From Paenibacillus sp. cl123 (GTDB lineage Bacteria; Bacillota; Bacilli; Paenibacillales; NBRC-103111), in NCBI RefSeq assembly GCF_900101595.1, contig NZ_FMYY01000005.1:186001-250000 (forward strand): a DNA stretch of 64,000 bases, read 5' to 3'. Of this stretch, positions 55,221-63,405 are shown one piece after another. The notes beneath the pieces were generated by a model that had not been told where the DNA came from, ran no database searches, and worked only from the letters and a program-made list of their open reading frames with translations. The position numbers and the translations under genes are program-made. Each line of letters starts with the position of its first letter. Position 1 is the first letter of the stretch.

Positions 55221-55970
55221 ATGAGAAGCGGGGCGGCTGGTTGCCGGGTAAAGGGAGTGCTGGTAGCTTATGAAGGAATCAGCGGCTCGGGCAAAAGCGA
55301 AAGCATGAAGCGGCTGCTGGCCCGTCTGGAAAGCGCAGGCTTGGAAGCGGTCCTGGTCGAATGGAATGCGAACCGGGCGATCCGCATGCTGGCTGCGGGA
55401 CTGAACAGCGCGGGACTGCTTGGCCCGCGTGTCTACAGCCTGCTGCAGTGGCTCGGCTTCTTGCTCGACTACGCCTTGATCATAGCGCCCGCGCTGAGAA
55501 AGGATCGCATCGTCATCGCGGACAGGTATGTGCATACGGCGCTTACCCGCGATGCGACGAACGGGGCGGGCATCCGGCTCGGGAGCAGGCTTGCGCGGCT
55601 CGTCCGCCCTCCCGACCGGGTCGTCTTCCTGGACACGCCGCCCGAGCTGTGCTACGAACGGATCAGAGTCCGGGGCAAGCGGCTGTTCCACCCGAATAAA
55701 CGGCTGCAGGGCGACGATCTGACTTACCTGCGAAGGATGCGGGAGGCGTATATCTGCCTGTTCGGCGGCTTGAAGCCGGAAGGCGGCATGCTGGCGGAAA
55801 TCGGGGTCGAGGTCGTCAAGACCGAAGCGGCCTACTCCAGCGATAGTCCCGCCGAAGTTCGGGTGGAGCGGTTTGTGAAGGAACGGCTTGGGGCCGAAAG
55901 CGCCCTGTTCGGACCCATGGCGGTGAAAGCGAATAAGGAGAGTGGACGTGCAAATGGACGAACGATTTGA
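55221..55970 (+). CDS. Thymidylate-kinase-like P-loop kinase
   Basis: A 249-residue P-loop protein. It has Walker A YEGISGSGKSES near residue 22, the DR-Y motif IADRYVHTAL near residue 97 and VVFLDTPPELCYERI as the lid-proximal strand, as in thymidylate kinases. The genome should have a housekeeping tmk elsewhere, and this one is embedded in a specialised cluster and lacks a standard C-terminus. A dedicated kinase for a cluster intermediate is therefore likely. The ATG at 55221 has a weak binding site; a GTG at 55257 is an alternative. It overlaps the ATP-grasp gene by 23 bases. Confidence 0.75.
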   Translation: MRSGAAGCRVKGVLVAYEGISGSGKSESMKRLLARLESAGLEAVLVEWNANRAIRMLAAGLNSAGLLGPRVYSLLQWLGFLLDYALIIAPALRKDRIVIADRYVHTALTRDATNGAGIRLGSRLARLVRPPDRVVFLDTPPELCYERIRVRGKRLFHPNKRLQGDDLTYLRRMREAYICLFGGLKPEGGMLAEIGVEVVKTEAAYSSDSPAEVRVERFVKERLGAESALFGPMAVKANKESGRANGRTI

Positions 55971-57531
55971 CCTGATCCGATGCTTGACGACGCATAAACG
56001 CGAGCATGTACTGATCTGGCTGCTCAATATCGGAGCGGAGAAATATTGGCATCCGGTCCATGCCGGAGTCATCGACCGGACGGAAGACCGCATCGTCGCC
56101 AGAGTGGAGGAGATGAACCTGCTGCTATGCAGGGAGCAGGATATACTGATCGTCCGCGAGCGGCCGGACGAGGCTTATCTGGCCAAGCTGAGGGAATGGG
56201 GGTTCGAGGTTCCGCGCCGCATCCTGGTGCCCTTCGGGGCCGATGCGCCGCTGCCGATCTCCGAGCTGGTGCTGCAGGATGAGGAGCTGAAGCGGGAGCT
56301 GGCGGCTGCTGCGGCTGAGGCGGCGGCCGAGGTAAAGGCAAAGATGAAATCAGCAGGCGGCAGCGGGAGGACGGAGTCGGCGCCCGCAGGCGGCCGAGCC
56401 GGAGCTTCAGCGGTGGGGACGATAAAGGCGGGGGGCGGCGGGCCGGAGGATGCCGGCCTCCATCCGGTCGGCGTGTATTTTGTCCCCTATGCAGTAACCC
56501 GGCTGGAGGAGAGAATCGCCGAGGAATGCAGGCTCACGCTTGTCGGTGCCCCTGCTGCCGTAAGCGCCGCCGTGAACGATAAGATTGGCAGCCGCCGCAT
56601 CGCCCAGTCGCTTGGCCTGCCCGTCAGCCAGGGCCGGGTATGCCTGAGCGCGGCGGAGATTCGCGACGAATACGAGCGGCTGACAGAGCGGGAGCGATTC
56701 GCGACGGTCATCGTGAAGGAGCCGCACGGCGCGTCCGGCAAAGGCTTGTACAAGGTTGACAGCCCGGAGAAGCTTGGCCTGCTGCTGAGCCGCCTGGCCC
56801 GGTTTTCTCGGGGCAGAGAGGACGCGCAGTGGCTGGTCGAGGGCTGGTACCGGGCGCAGGCGGATATCAGCCTCCAGCTCTATGTGTCGCCCCAAGGAGA
56901 GGCCAGAGTGTTCTCCATCAAGCGGCAGGTGCTGAGAGATACGGTCTATATCGGCTCGAGGGTGCCTGCCGAGCTGGATGAGTCCGCTTTGTCGGCCTAC
57001 CGGAAGTACGGCGAGCTTATCGGCAGGCACTTATATGAAGAGTACGGTTACACGGGAGTGGCAGGCATTGATTCCATTATCACGGAGGAAGGGACGATTC
57101 TTCCCGTTATTGAGATCAATGGACGGTTCACGTTGTCCACGTATCTTTCATTTGTAGGGGATGTGCTGGGGGAAGTAAAGCTTTATGCGCGTTATTTCAA
57201 GCTGCTGACGCGGTCGCCGCACGATTATGCCCGTCTGTGTGCGGCAATGGAGCATGAAGGATTGCTGTATGACCGGGAGAGGGGCGAAGGGGTGTTGGTC
57301 TATACGTCAGGCACGCTGTCCTTGCCGGTTGCCGAGGGAGACGGGCCGGCAACGGCTTATGCCGGCCGCTTGTTTACACTAACGGCAGCACGGGACTGGT
57401 CAGGCGTGGATGCCTTGAGCGCCCGGCTGGAAGCGTTTGTGAACCGGCTTTGCTCCTCCTCGTCACCTCTGCAACAGGAAGCACGGGAAACGCCGGAGCC
57501 AGAAACGTCGGATCTGGAGTTAAATAATTGA
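55948..57531 (+). CDS. ATP-grasp ligase of the metabolite cluster
   Basis: A 527-residue protein. Residues 1-110 form a pre-ATP-grasp region (LTTHKREHVLIWLLNIGAEKYW). An Ala/Gly-rich linker covers about 115-165. The ATP-grasp fold runs from about 190 to 420, with NDKIGSRRIAQSLGLPVS, the glycine-rich ATP loop VKEPHGASGKGLYKV near 256 and the metal ligands in GIDSI and PVIEINGRF near 388. A C-terminal region of 120 residues is unassigned. ATP-grasp enzymes form amide or thioester bonds from a carboxylate; BtrJ of the butirosin pathway loads glutamate onto an ACP. The GTG at 55948 is spaced 7 bases from AAGGAG. It is the last gene of the cluster. Confidence 0.82.
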   Translation: MQMDERFDLIRCLTTHKREHVLIWLLNIGAEKYWHPVHAGVIDRTEDRIVARVEEMNLLLCREQDILIVRERPDEAYLAKLREWGFEVPRRILVPFGADAPLPISELVLQDEELKRELAAAAAEAAAEVKAKMKSAGGSGRTESAPAGGRAGASAVGTIKAGGGGPEDAGLHPVGVYFVPYAVTRLEERIAEECRLTLVGAPAAVSAAVNDKIGSRRIAQSLGLPVSQGRVCLSAAEIRDEYERLTERERFATVIVKEPHGASGKGLYKVDSPEKLGLLLSRLARFSRGREDAQWLVEGWYRAQADISLQLYVSPQGEARVFSIKRQVLRDTVYIGSRVPAELDESALSAYRKYGELIGRHLYEEYGYTGVAGIDSIITEEGTILPVIEINGRFTLSTYLSFVGDVLGEVKLYARYFKLLTRSPHDYARLCAAMEHEGLLYDRERGEGVLVYTSGTLSLPVAEGDGPATAYAGRLFTLTAARDWSGVDALSARLEAFVNRLCSSSSPLQQEARETPEPETSDLELNN

Positions 57532-57537
57532 AAATTG

Positions 57538-57566
57538 TTCACAAAATGTAAGCCTTCCTTTATAAT
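57538..57566 (+). promoter_or_regulatory. Promoter of the MATE efflux gene
   Basis: TTCACA (57538-57543), a 17-base spacer and TATAAT (57561-57566) lie just after the ATP-grasp stop. Transcription would start near 57573, giving a leader of about 160 bases. Confidence 0.6.
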
Positions 57567-57577
57567 GATGCTATTAG

Positions 57578-57643
57578 GCGCATTATGAAGCGGTTCGTCC
57601 GTCCGGTTTGCTTACAAGTGAAGGGCTATGCTTTATGAGGCGC
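57578..57643 (+). promoter_or_regulatory. Structured leader of the MATE gene with possible leader peptide
   Basis: GCGCATTATGAAG (57578-57590) can pair with CTTTATGAGGCGC (57631-57643) with one mismatch, closing a long stem-loop at the 5' end of the transcript. Inside it, a 17-codon frame from the ATG at 57585 to the stop at 57636-57638 reads MKRFVRPVCLQVKGYAL. Both its start and stop lie in the stem. A terminator follows. The element is either a translated attenuator or a small-molecule-sensing RNA; no known riboswitch class was recognised. Confidence 0.45.
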
Positions 57644-57666
57644 ATCATGCTGCTTGCGTCCGTAAC

Positions 57667-57705
57667 AACCCCGTATTCTCCCGTCCAGGAGATACGGGGT
57701 TTTTG
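57667..57705 (+). terminator. Intrinsic terminator in the MATE leader (attenuator)
   Basis: AACCCCGTATTCTCC pairs with GGAGATACGGGGTT (one bulge) and is followed by TTTT. It stands between the promoter and the ribosome binding site AGGAGG at 57723, so MATE expression requires read-through. Confidence 0.75.
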
Positions 57706-57734
57706 CAATTACCGCGGCATTTTAGGAGGTATAC

Positions 57735-59102
57735 ATGTTGAAGGATGGCAAAAAGTTAACCTTGGCTGCGCTCACTTGGCCCATTTTCGTGGAAATGCTG
57801 CTTTCCATGCTGATGGGCAACGCGGATACGCTGATGCTCAGTCACTATTCGGACGGGGCGGTTGCCGCGGTAGGCGTGGCCAATCAGGTCCTGTTTCTGG
57901 TGAATCTGATGTTCGGGGTTGTGGCAGCCGGGACGAGTGTGGTTATTTCGCAATATTTGGGGTCCGGTCGAAATCAAGAGGCGGGATTGATCGGCCTGAC
58001 GGCTATGGCGCTCAACCTTGCGTTTGGCCTGCTGCTCGCCGCCCTTCTGCTCGCTTCGGGAGCGCATGTGTTTCGTTTAATGGGGATTCCGGCCGAGCTG
58101 ACGGATTCCGCTTGGACGTATTTGAAGCTGGTAGGGGGCTTCTGTTTCCTGGAAGCCGTCCGTCTTACGCTAGCCACGATCCTGCGCAGCTACGGCTACA
58201 CCTCCAATACGATGTACGTGGCCGTCGGCATGAATTTGCTGCACCTGATCGGCAATTATTTGTTTCTGTACGGCCCCTTCGGCCTGCCGGTGCTCGGCAT
58301 CGAAGGAATAGCGCTGTCGACCAACGTCTCCCGTCTGATCGGAATCGGCATATTGCTACTTCTGCTCTACCGCAAGGTAAAATACCGGTTCGTCTCCGAG
58401 GGCTGGTGGTCGGCGCAAAAGAACTACGTGAAGCAGCTGCTGCGGATCGGGGTTCCGACGGCCGGAGAAAGCTTCTTCTCCACGCTCGCCCAGATGGCGA
58501 TTACCTCATTCGTTGCGATCGCGGGGGCGGACGCGTTGACCGCCAAAATTTATGCGCAAAACATCGGCATGTTCAATATGCTGTTTACGCTCTCCATGGC
58601 GATCGGCACGGAAATTCTGCTCGGCCGGATGGTGGGCGCGGGCCGGTTCGATGAAGCGTACGCGCGGGGCATGCGCAGCGTGCGTCTTGCTGTGATTGTA
58701 ACTGTCGGTGCGGCTGCCGTGATGGCTGCCGGCTCTCGTCCTCTGCTCGGCCTATTCACGGACAACGCATCGATCCTGTCGCTGGGCTTCCAGGTGCTGC
58801 TGCTCGGCATCCTGCTAGAACCGGGCCGAGCGGTCAATCTGGTCCTGATCAACGCGCTGCGGGCAGCCGGGGATGCCAAGGTGCCGATGTATCTCGGAGT
58901 TGGCTCCATGTGGCTCATCTGTATTCCGCTCGCGTATATACTGGGCGTGTACGGCAAGCTGGGCCTGCTCGGTGTCGTAATCGCCTTCGTCGTGGATGAA
59001 TGGACAAGGGGGGCGTTGTTCTACTGGCGGTGGAGAACGCGCGCCTGGGAGCGGATGAGAATCGTCGGAGAGGTGGAGGAAGGAAAAGCGGTGCCGTTTT
59101 AA
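57735..59102 (+). CDS. MATE-family multidrug/metabolite efflux protein
   Basis: A 455-residue membrane protein with about twelve hydrophobic segments. MATE landmarks are TLAALTWPIFVEMLLSMLMG at the N-terminus, NADTLMLSHYSDGAVAAVGV, the repeated half starting near residue 240 (IGVPTAGESFFSTLAQMAIT) and NALRAAGDAKVPMYLGV. TTAGGAGGTATAC precedes the ATG. It is a cation-coupled antiporter for organic cations or drugs. Its own promoter and attenuator suggest induction by the exported compound. It follows the biosynthetic cluster on the same strand and could serve it as a second exporter or resistance gene, but it may be independent. Confidence 0.9.
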   Translation: MLKDGKKLTLAALTWPIFVEMLLSMLMGNADTLMLSHYSDGAVAAVGVANQVLFLVNLMFGVVAAGTSVVISQYLGSGRNQEAGLIGLTAMALNLAFGLLLAALLLASGAHVFRLMGIPAELTDSAWTYLKLVGGFCFLEAVRLTLATILRSYGYTSNTMYVAVGMNLLHLIGNYLFLYGPFGLPVLGIEGIALSTNVSRLIGIGILLLLLYRKVKYRFVSEGWWSAQKNYVKQLLRIGVPTAGESFFSTLAQMAITSFVAIAGADALTAKIYAQNIGMFNMLFTLSMAIGTEILLGRMVGAGRFDEAYARGMRSVRLAVIVTVGAAAVMAAGSRPLLGLFTDNASILSLGFQVLLLGILLEPGRAVNLVLINALRAAGDAKVPMYLGVGSMWLICIPLAYILGVYGKLGLLGVVIAFVVDEWTRGALFYWRWRTRAWERMRIVGEVEEGKAVPF

Positions 59103-59202
59103 CCGGAAGAGCACAGCAGGCGCCTAATCCCGCTGCCCATATGATAAACCGAAGATGCCCTGGAGCATTCCCAGGTGCGGGGGCGCTCCCCGAATCGATA
59201 GA

Positions 59203-59265
59203 GAAACGCAGGAGAAGTATGAGGCGAGGCCTCTGCTTCTCCTGCGTTTCTTACTGCATTTTTTA
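59203..59265. terminator. Bidirectional terminator between MATE and GH13 genes
   Basis: GAAACGCAGGAGAAG and CTTCTCCTGCGTTTC form a perfect 15-base stem with an 18-base loop, followed by TTACTGCATTTTTT. Confidence 0.75.
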
Positions 59266-59311
59266 AATTTCCTCTTGCGCTTCTTTCGGCGGCGCTTTTT
59301 CTTATCCCGCT

Positions 59312-61081
59312 CTAAACTGCGTCCGCGGGGGCGGCCGCAGCCTGCAGGATAGCGAAGCCGTGGGCCGGAAGCTCAACGCGCAGGTGGCCGTCCTCGGCAG
59401 CCAGCATGCCGCTGGACCAGAGGTCGGTCCAGCGATCCGTATCCGCCGGAACGCTGATCACCGCGTTCTTCGAGTCGGCGTTGAAGAGGATGAGCAGCCT
59501 CTCGCTCCCCGCAGCTCGTTCGATGACGAGCTGATGCCCGCCGGGCCGGGCCGCCAGGAAGCGGAGACTGCCGGAACGCAGCGCCTCGTGGCTGAGACGA
59601 AGCCGGATGATACGCTGGAAGAAGGCAAACAGCTCGCGGTCCTGCTCACCGGTATCCCAGATCATGCATCTGCGGCAATCCGGGTCGCCGTCGCCGGCCA
59701 TTCCGACTTCATCGCCGTAATAGACGCAGGGAGCGCCGGGGAAGACGAACTGCAGCACAGTGGCCAGCTTCATCATCCGCTTGTCTTCGCCGCAAACGGT
59801 CAGCAGGCGGGGCGTATCGTGGCTACCCAGCAGGTTGAAGGTCGCTTCGTGAACCTGCCAGGGGTAACTGGCCAGCTGGGCGCCGACCGTATTCGCGAAG
59901 CCGGCGGCGTCGAGCTTTCCCTTGGCGGCAAAGTCCAGCACGGCGCCGGAGAAGGGGTAGTTCATGACGGCATCGAACTGGTCTCCCTGCAGCCACAGCA
60001 TGGAATCATGCCAGATCTCTCCAAGCAAATAAGCATCCGGCTTAAGAGCCTTCACGCGATCGCGCAGCAGTCTCCAGAAGCGATGATCCACCTCATTGGC
60101 TACATCGAGTCTCCAGCCGTCGATGCCCACCTCCTTGATCCAATACTCGGCTACGTCCAGAAGATAAGCCTGAACGTCGGGGTTCTCCGTATTCAGCTTC
60201 GGCATGGTCGTATCGAAGGCGAACGTATCGAAGGTAGGAATGCCGTCCTTCAGTCCGACCGGAAACTCCCGGATATGGAACCAGTCGGCATAGACGGAAG
60301 CCGCCCCTTTCTCCACGACGTCCACGAAGGGAGCGAACGAGCTCCCGCTGTGATTGAATACCGCATCCAGCAGCACGCGAATGCCCCGTTCATGACAGGC
60401 CTCTACGAGCCGCTTCAACGTATCGTTTGTGCCGAAGTGCGGATCGACCTTCCTGTAGTCCGTCGTATCGTACTTATGGTTGGTCTCCGCTTCGAACAGC
60501 GGGTTGAAGTAGATGGCGTTAATGCCGAGGTCCGACAAGTGGTCCAAGCGGTCGATAACGCCCTGCAAATCTCCGCCGAAATAATTGGTCGGTGTCGGCT
60601 CGCCGCCCCACGGCCTAACATCTGCGGGATCATTCGCCGGGTCCCCGTTCGCGAAGCGTTCCGGGAAGATCTGATAGAACACGGCATCCTTCACCCAGGC
60701 CGGCGGAGTAAATACATCTGCCGGATTGATGAAAGGAAACTCGAACATTCCTGTGGAATCCGCCGGTTCCTCGCGGTAAAACCCAGCCTCGGTCATCCAG
60801 ATTTGTTCGGTTCCGCTCTGCAGATGGAAGGCATACCTCAGACGGCGAAAAGGGGGCTTCAGCTCCGCCTGCCAGTAGTCGAACAGCGAGTCGCTGGCAA
60901 ACTTGATCATCGGGGTATACGCCGATGATTTCTCCCAGATATATTTGTCTCCTGCGAACAGGCGCACCTGCTCCACATTGTCCCTTTTGGTCCTCACACG
61001 GATATGAAGGGTGTCCCGGTCGTAGGCGTACGACCAGTTTTGCTTGGCTCGATGATAGACGGCTTCCAGTACAATGGCCAT
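59312..61081 (-). CDS. GH13 alpha-amylase family (neopullulanase/maltogenic amylase type)
   Basis: A 589-residue cytoplasmic enzyme that hydrolyses maltodextrins, cyclodextrins or pullulan. An N-terminal CBM34-like domain (about 1-120: LEAVYHRAKQNWSYAYDRDT) precedes the barrel with DAVFNHSG, the nucleophile Asp in GWRLDVANEVDHRF near residue 310, the acid/base Glu in LLGEIWHD near 345 and LLGSHDTPR near 410. The C-terminal beta domain ends VELPAHGFAILQ. The ATG at 61081 is preceded by AGGAGGTTTATTC; an open extension to 61114 lies in the leader. It is 15 kb away from the mal importer it would functionally support. Expression may be limited by a leader hairpin. Confidence 0.92.
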   Translation of the reverse strand: MAIVLEAVYHRAKQNWSYAYDRDTLHIRVRTKRDNVEQVRLFAGDKYIWEKSSAYTPMIKFASDSLFDYWQAELKPPFRRLRYAFHLQSGTEQIWMTEAGFYREEPADSTGMFEFPFINPADVFTPPAWVKDAVFYQIFPERFANGDPANDPADVRPWGGEPTPTNYFGGDLQGVIDRLDHLSDLGINAIYFNPLFEAETNHKYDTTDYRKVDPHFGTNDTLKRLVEACHERGIRVLLDAVFNHSGSSFAPFVDVVEKGAASVYADWFHIREFPVGLKDGIPTFDTFAFDTTMPKLNTENPDVQAYLLDVAEYWIKEVGIDGWRLDVANEVDHRFWRLLRDRVKALKPDAYLLGEIWHDSMLWLQGDQFDAVMNYPFSGAVLDFAAKGKLDAAGFANTVGAQLASYPWQVHEATFNLLGSHDTPRLLTVCGEDKRMMKLATVLQFVFPGAPCVYYGDEVGMAGDGDPDCRRCMIWDTGEQDRELFAFFQRIIRLRLSHEALRSGSLRFLAARPGGHQLVIERAAGSERLLILFNADSKNAVISVPADTDRWTDLWSSGMLAAEDGHLRVELPAHGFAILQAAAAPADAV

Positions 61082-61115
61082 GAATAAACCTCCTATAAGA
61101 TGGGGAATAGGCATG

Positions 61116-61174
61116 AAAAAAAGGCACAGCCGCGGAAAATTCCCGAGGTTGTACCTTTCGGTAGCATTGCCTTT
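61116..61174 (-). terminator. Leader hairpin with T tract upstream of the GH13 gene
   Basis: On the minus strand AAAGGCA pairs with TGCCTTT, closing two internal hairpins: TACC-GAAA-GGTA, and CGG pairing with CCG inside the second. Seven T residues follow. It starts about 5-10 bases after the predicted transcript start and ends before the ribosome binding site, so it looks like a transcription attenuator or sensor RNA. No known riboswitch class was matched. Confidence 0.5.
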
Positions 61175-61185
61175 ATATTAGCTCT

Positions 61186-61215
61186 ACTATAGCAAGAGAT
61201 TGGCAAAATTGTAAA
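61186..61215 (-). promoter_or_regulatory. Promoter of the GH13 gene
   Basis: On the minus strand TTTACA (61215-61210), an 18-base spacer and TATAGT (61191-61186) precede the leader hairpin. Confidence 0.5.
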
Positions 61216-61275
61216 CTGTTTTTTTCGCAGGCATGGTTATCCCCAACAACGCCGAATAGTAGGAAAAGATGACGA

Positions 61276-61303
61276 TTGACCAAGTGACATATCTTATTAT
61301 ATT
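61276..61303 (+). promoter_or_regulatory. Promoter region of frlD
   Basis: TTGACC (61276-61281), a 16-base spacer and TATATT (61298-61303). The following AT-rich stretch to 61332 contains ATAATACA, a word also present before frlB, and may hold the FrlR operator. Confidence 0.45.
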
Positions 61304-61349
61304 ATGACGATATAATACATTACAATATAATGCCTGGAGGACAAACCGG

Positions 61350-62171
61350 ATGAAGCTAATCGGCATTGGCGACAACGTGGTTGATTATTATAGGGATCAA
61401 GGGTTGATGTACCCCGGAGGCAATGCGCTCAACGTAGCGGTTTCGGCGAAGAGAAACGGGGCGGAGGCATGCGCGTACCTGGGCATCGCAGGCGACGACA
61501 GGGCCGGAGATCATATCTTGTCATGCTTGCGGAAGGAGGGAATCGACGCGTCGCGGGTAAGGCGGGTTTATGGTCCAAGCGGCGAGGCGGTCGTCGAGCT
61601 GAATGCGGACGGGGATCGGATTTTTGTTGGCACGAATCGGGACGTACGCGTGTCGTCGCTGCTTGCGCTGCGGCTGTCGGTGCAGGACATCGCGTATATC
61701 GACGGCTTCGACGTCGTACATACAAGCGTCAACAGTGATTTGGAGCATGAACTGCCCAAGCTGTCCCACAAAGCCGTATCGTTTGATTTCTCCACTCCCA
61801 AAAGGTGGACGCCCGACTATTTACGGCAGGTGTGTCCGCACCTGACCTACGCCTTTTTTTCAGGGAGCGACTTGTCTCCTACGGAAATTCGCCGGCTGAT
61901 CGAGGAGGTTCATATGTTCGGCGTAAAGGTGGTGGGGGTTACGCGAGGGCCGGAGCCGGCTATATTTTCCGAATACGGAGAGCTGTGCAAGCAAACGCCG
62001 CTGCCTGCGGATATTGTGGATACGATGGGGGCCGGGGATTCGTTCATCGGCGGCTTTCTGGCGGCTTATCATGACCGCCGGGACATGGCTTCCGCGCTGG
62101 AGCAAGCGGCTCGGTCCGCTGCTCAAACATGCGGCGGATACGGCGCGTTCGGTTACGGCGTGTGCAAATAA
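61350..62171 (+). CDS. frlD: Fructoselysine 6-kinase (PfkB family)
   Basis: A 273-residue ribokinase-family enzyme that phosphorylates fructosamines such as fructoselysine at the 6-position in Amadori-product catabolism. The N-terminal motif GGNALNVAVSAKRNGAEACAY and the C-terminal catalytic motif DTMGAGDSFIGGFLAAYHD near residue 225 are clear. The compact size and the start MKLIGIGDNVVDYYRDQGLMYPGGN match FrlD rather than sugar kinases such as IolC. CTGGAGG precedes the ATG. The deglycase gene frlB follows after its own promoter, and a GntR regulator lies beyond it. Confidence 0.85.
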   Translation: MKLIGIGDNVVDYYRDQGLMYPGGNALNVAVSAKRNGAEACAYLGIAGDDRAGDHILSCLRKEGIDASRVRRVYGPSGEAVVELNADGDRIFVGTNRDVRVSSLLALRLSVQDIAYIDGFDVVHTSVNSDLEHELPKLSHKAVSFDFSTPKRWTPDYLRQVCPHLTYAFFSGSDLSPTEIRRLIEEVHMFGVKVVGVTRGPEPAIFSEYGELCKQTPLPADIVDTMGAGDSFIGGFLAAYHDRRDMASALEQAARSAAQTCGGYGAFGYGVCK

Positions 62172-62307
62172 GCGAGCAAGGCATTGCGGGGAACGTGCGC
62201 GATGTCTTTTTTGTCCGGAACAATATGCTCATTGGGATGAAAAACAGCTTGCGGCATCGTTACGGAGTGAAAAATAGCTGCGGGCAGGCGGGATTGGAAA
62301 ATACGTA

Positions 62308-62336
62308 TTGACATCCTTTTTTAGTAATGATATAAA
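62308..62336 (+). promoter_or_regulatory. Promoter of frlB
   Basis: TTGACA (62308-62313), a 17-base spacer and TATAAA (62331-62336), a near-consensus sigma-A promoter inside the 216-base gap between frlD and frlB. AT-rich direct repeats (ATAATATAAC, ATAATACA) follow at the start site and are candidate operator sequence. Confidence 0.7.
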
Positions 62337-62387
62337 ATATAATATAACAACATAATACAACACAAAATGAATTGGGAGGATTTTAAA

Positions 62388-63392
62388 ATGACTGAAACAG
62401 CACTTTATGAGCAGGCAGGCGTCCAGCTGGAGCGAATTTTCGAAGCGTTTCGCGCTAGACCGATCAATCGCGTTTTTCTCGTTGCTTGCGGCGGCTCGTC
62501 GGCATTGATGTATCCGAGCAAATATTTTTTGGACCGCGAATCGAAAACCGTAACGGCTGAAGTGTTCAGCTCCAACGAATTCATTCACCGCAATCCGCAG
62601 TCGCTCGGAGAGCAATCGCTTGTTATCCTGTGCTCCCATAAAGGAAAAACCCCGGAAACGACGGAAGCGGCCAAGTTTGCGAAAAGCAAGGGTGCCTTGG
62701 TCGTATCGCTGATGTACGTGGAAACCGCGCCGCTTGCCGATGAGTCGGATTTCACGGTAAACTACAGCTGGATTTCTGCCGGCAACATGGAGCCTCATCC
62801 GGAAGTTATGAACTACGCGATCCTGTACCGCTTGTCGATGGGTCTGCTGTATGTGAAAGAAGGCAACACGAAATACGAGAAGCTGCTGAGCAGCCTGAAC
62901 AACCTCGGCGCCGTCTTCGAGCGTCTGATGAAACGGTACGAGGAGCCGGCCAAAGCCTACGCCGAGGCGGTCAAGGACGAGACGATCATTTATACGATGG
63001 CAAGCGGCTCGAATTACGGCATGGCGTATTCCTTTGCGATTTGCATTCTGATGGAGATGCAGTGGATCCATTCCCATGCCATCCATGCGGGTGAATTTTT
63101 CCACGGGCCGTTCGAAATCCTGGATAAAAACGTGCCGTTTATTTTGCTGAAGGGACTGGATGAAACGCGTCCGCTGGAGGAGCGCGCGCACACCTTCCTG
63201 AAGCAGTATGGCGAAAAGCTGCTCGTCATTGATGCGGAAACGTTCGATATGTCCGGCATTGACGACGAGGTAAAAGGATATATTGCGCCGCTTGCGATCA
63301 ATTTCGTCCTTCGCATGCATGCGCTTGCGCTATCCAAGGCTAGAAACCACCCGCTGGAAACAAGACGTTATATGTTCAAGGTGCCTTATTAA
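62388..63392 (+). CDS. frlB: Fructoselysine-6-phosphate deglycase (SIS domain)
   Basis: A 334-residue enzyme that splits fructoselysine 6-phosphate into glucose 6-phosphate and lysine. Two SIS sugar-isomerase domains are visible. The first has VFLVACGGSSALMYPSKYF and LVILCSHKGKTPETTEA; the second has IIYTMASGSNYGMAYSFAIC and SHAIHAGEFFHGPFEI. The ATG at 62388 has TTGGGAGGA eight bases upstream; an ATG seven codons earlier at 62367 lacks a binding site. Together with frlD it completes Amadori-product breakdown; no dedicated importer is seen within the window. Confidence 0.87.
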   Translation: MTETALYEQAGVQLERIFEAFRARPINRVFLVACGGSSALMYPSKYFLDRESKTVTAEVFSSNEFIHRNPQSLGEQSLVILCSHKGKTPETTEAAKFAKSKGALVVSLMYVETAPLADESDFTVNYSWISAGNMEPHPEVMNYAILYRLSMGLLYVKEGNTKYEKLLSSLNNLGAVFERLMKRYEEPAKAYAEAVKDETIIYTMASGSNYGMAYSFAICILMEMQWIHSHAIHAGEFFHGPFEILDKNVPFILLKGLDETRPLEERAHTFLKQYGEKLLVIDAETFDMSGIDDEVKGYIAPLAINFVLRMHALALSKARNHPLETRRYMFKVPY

Positions 63393-63405
63393 AAAATAGG
63401 ATCAG

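Noticed and set aside
59360..60928. A 522-codon open frame on the + strand
   Set aside because: It is the antisense shadow of the GH13 amylase and has no ribosome binding site or recognisable motif.
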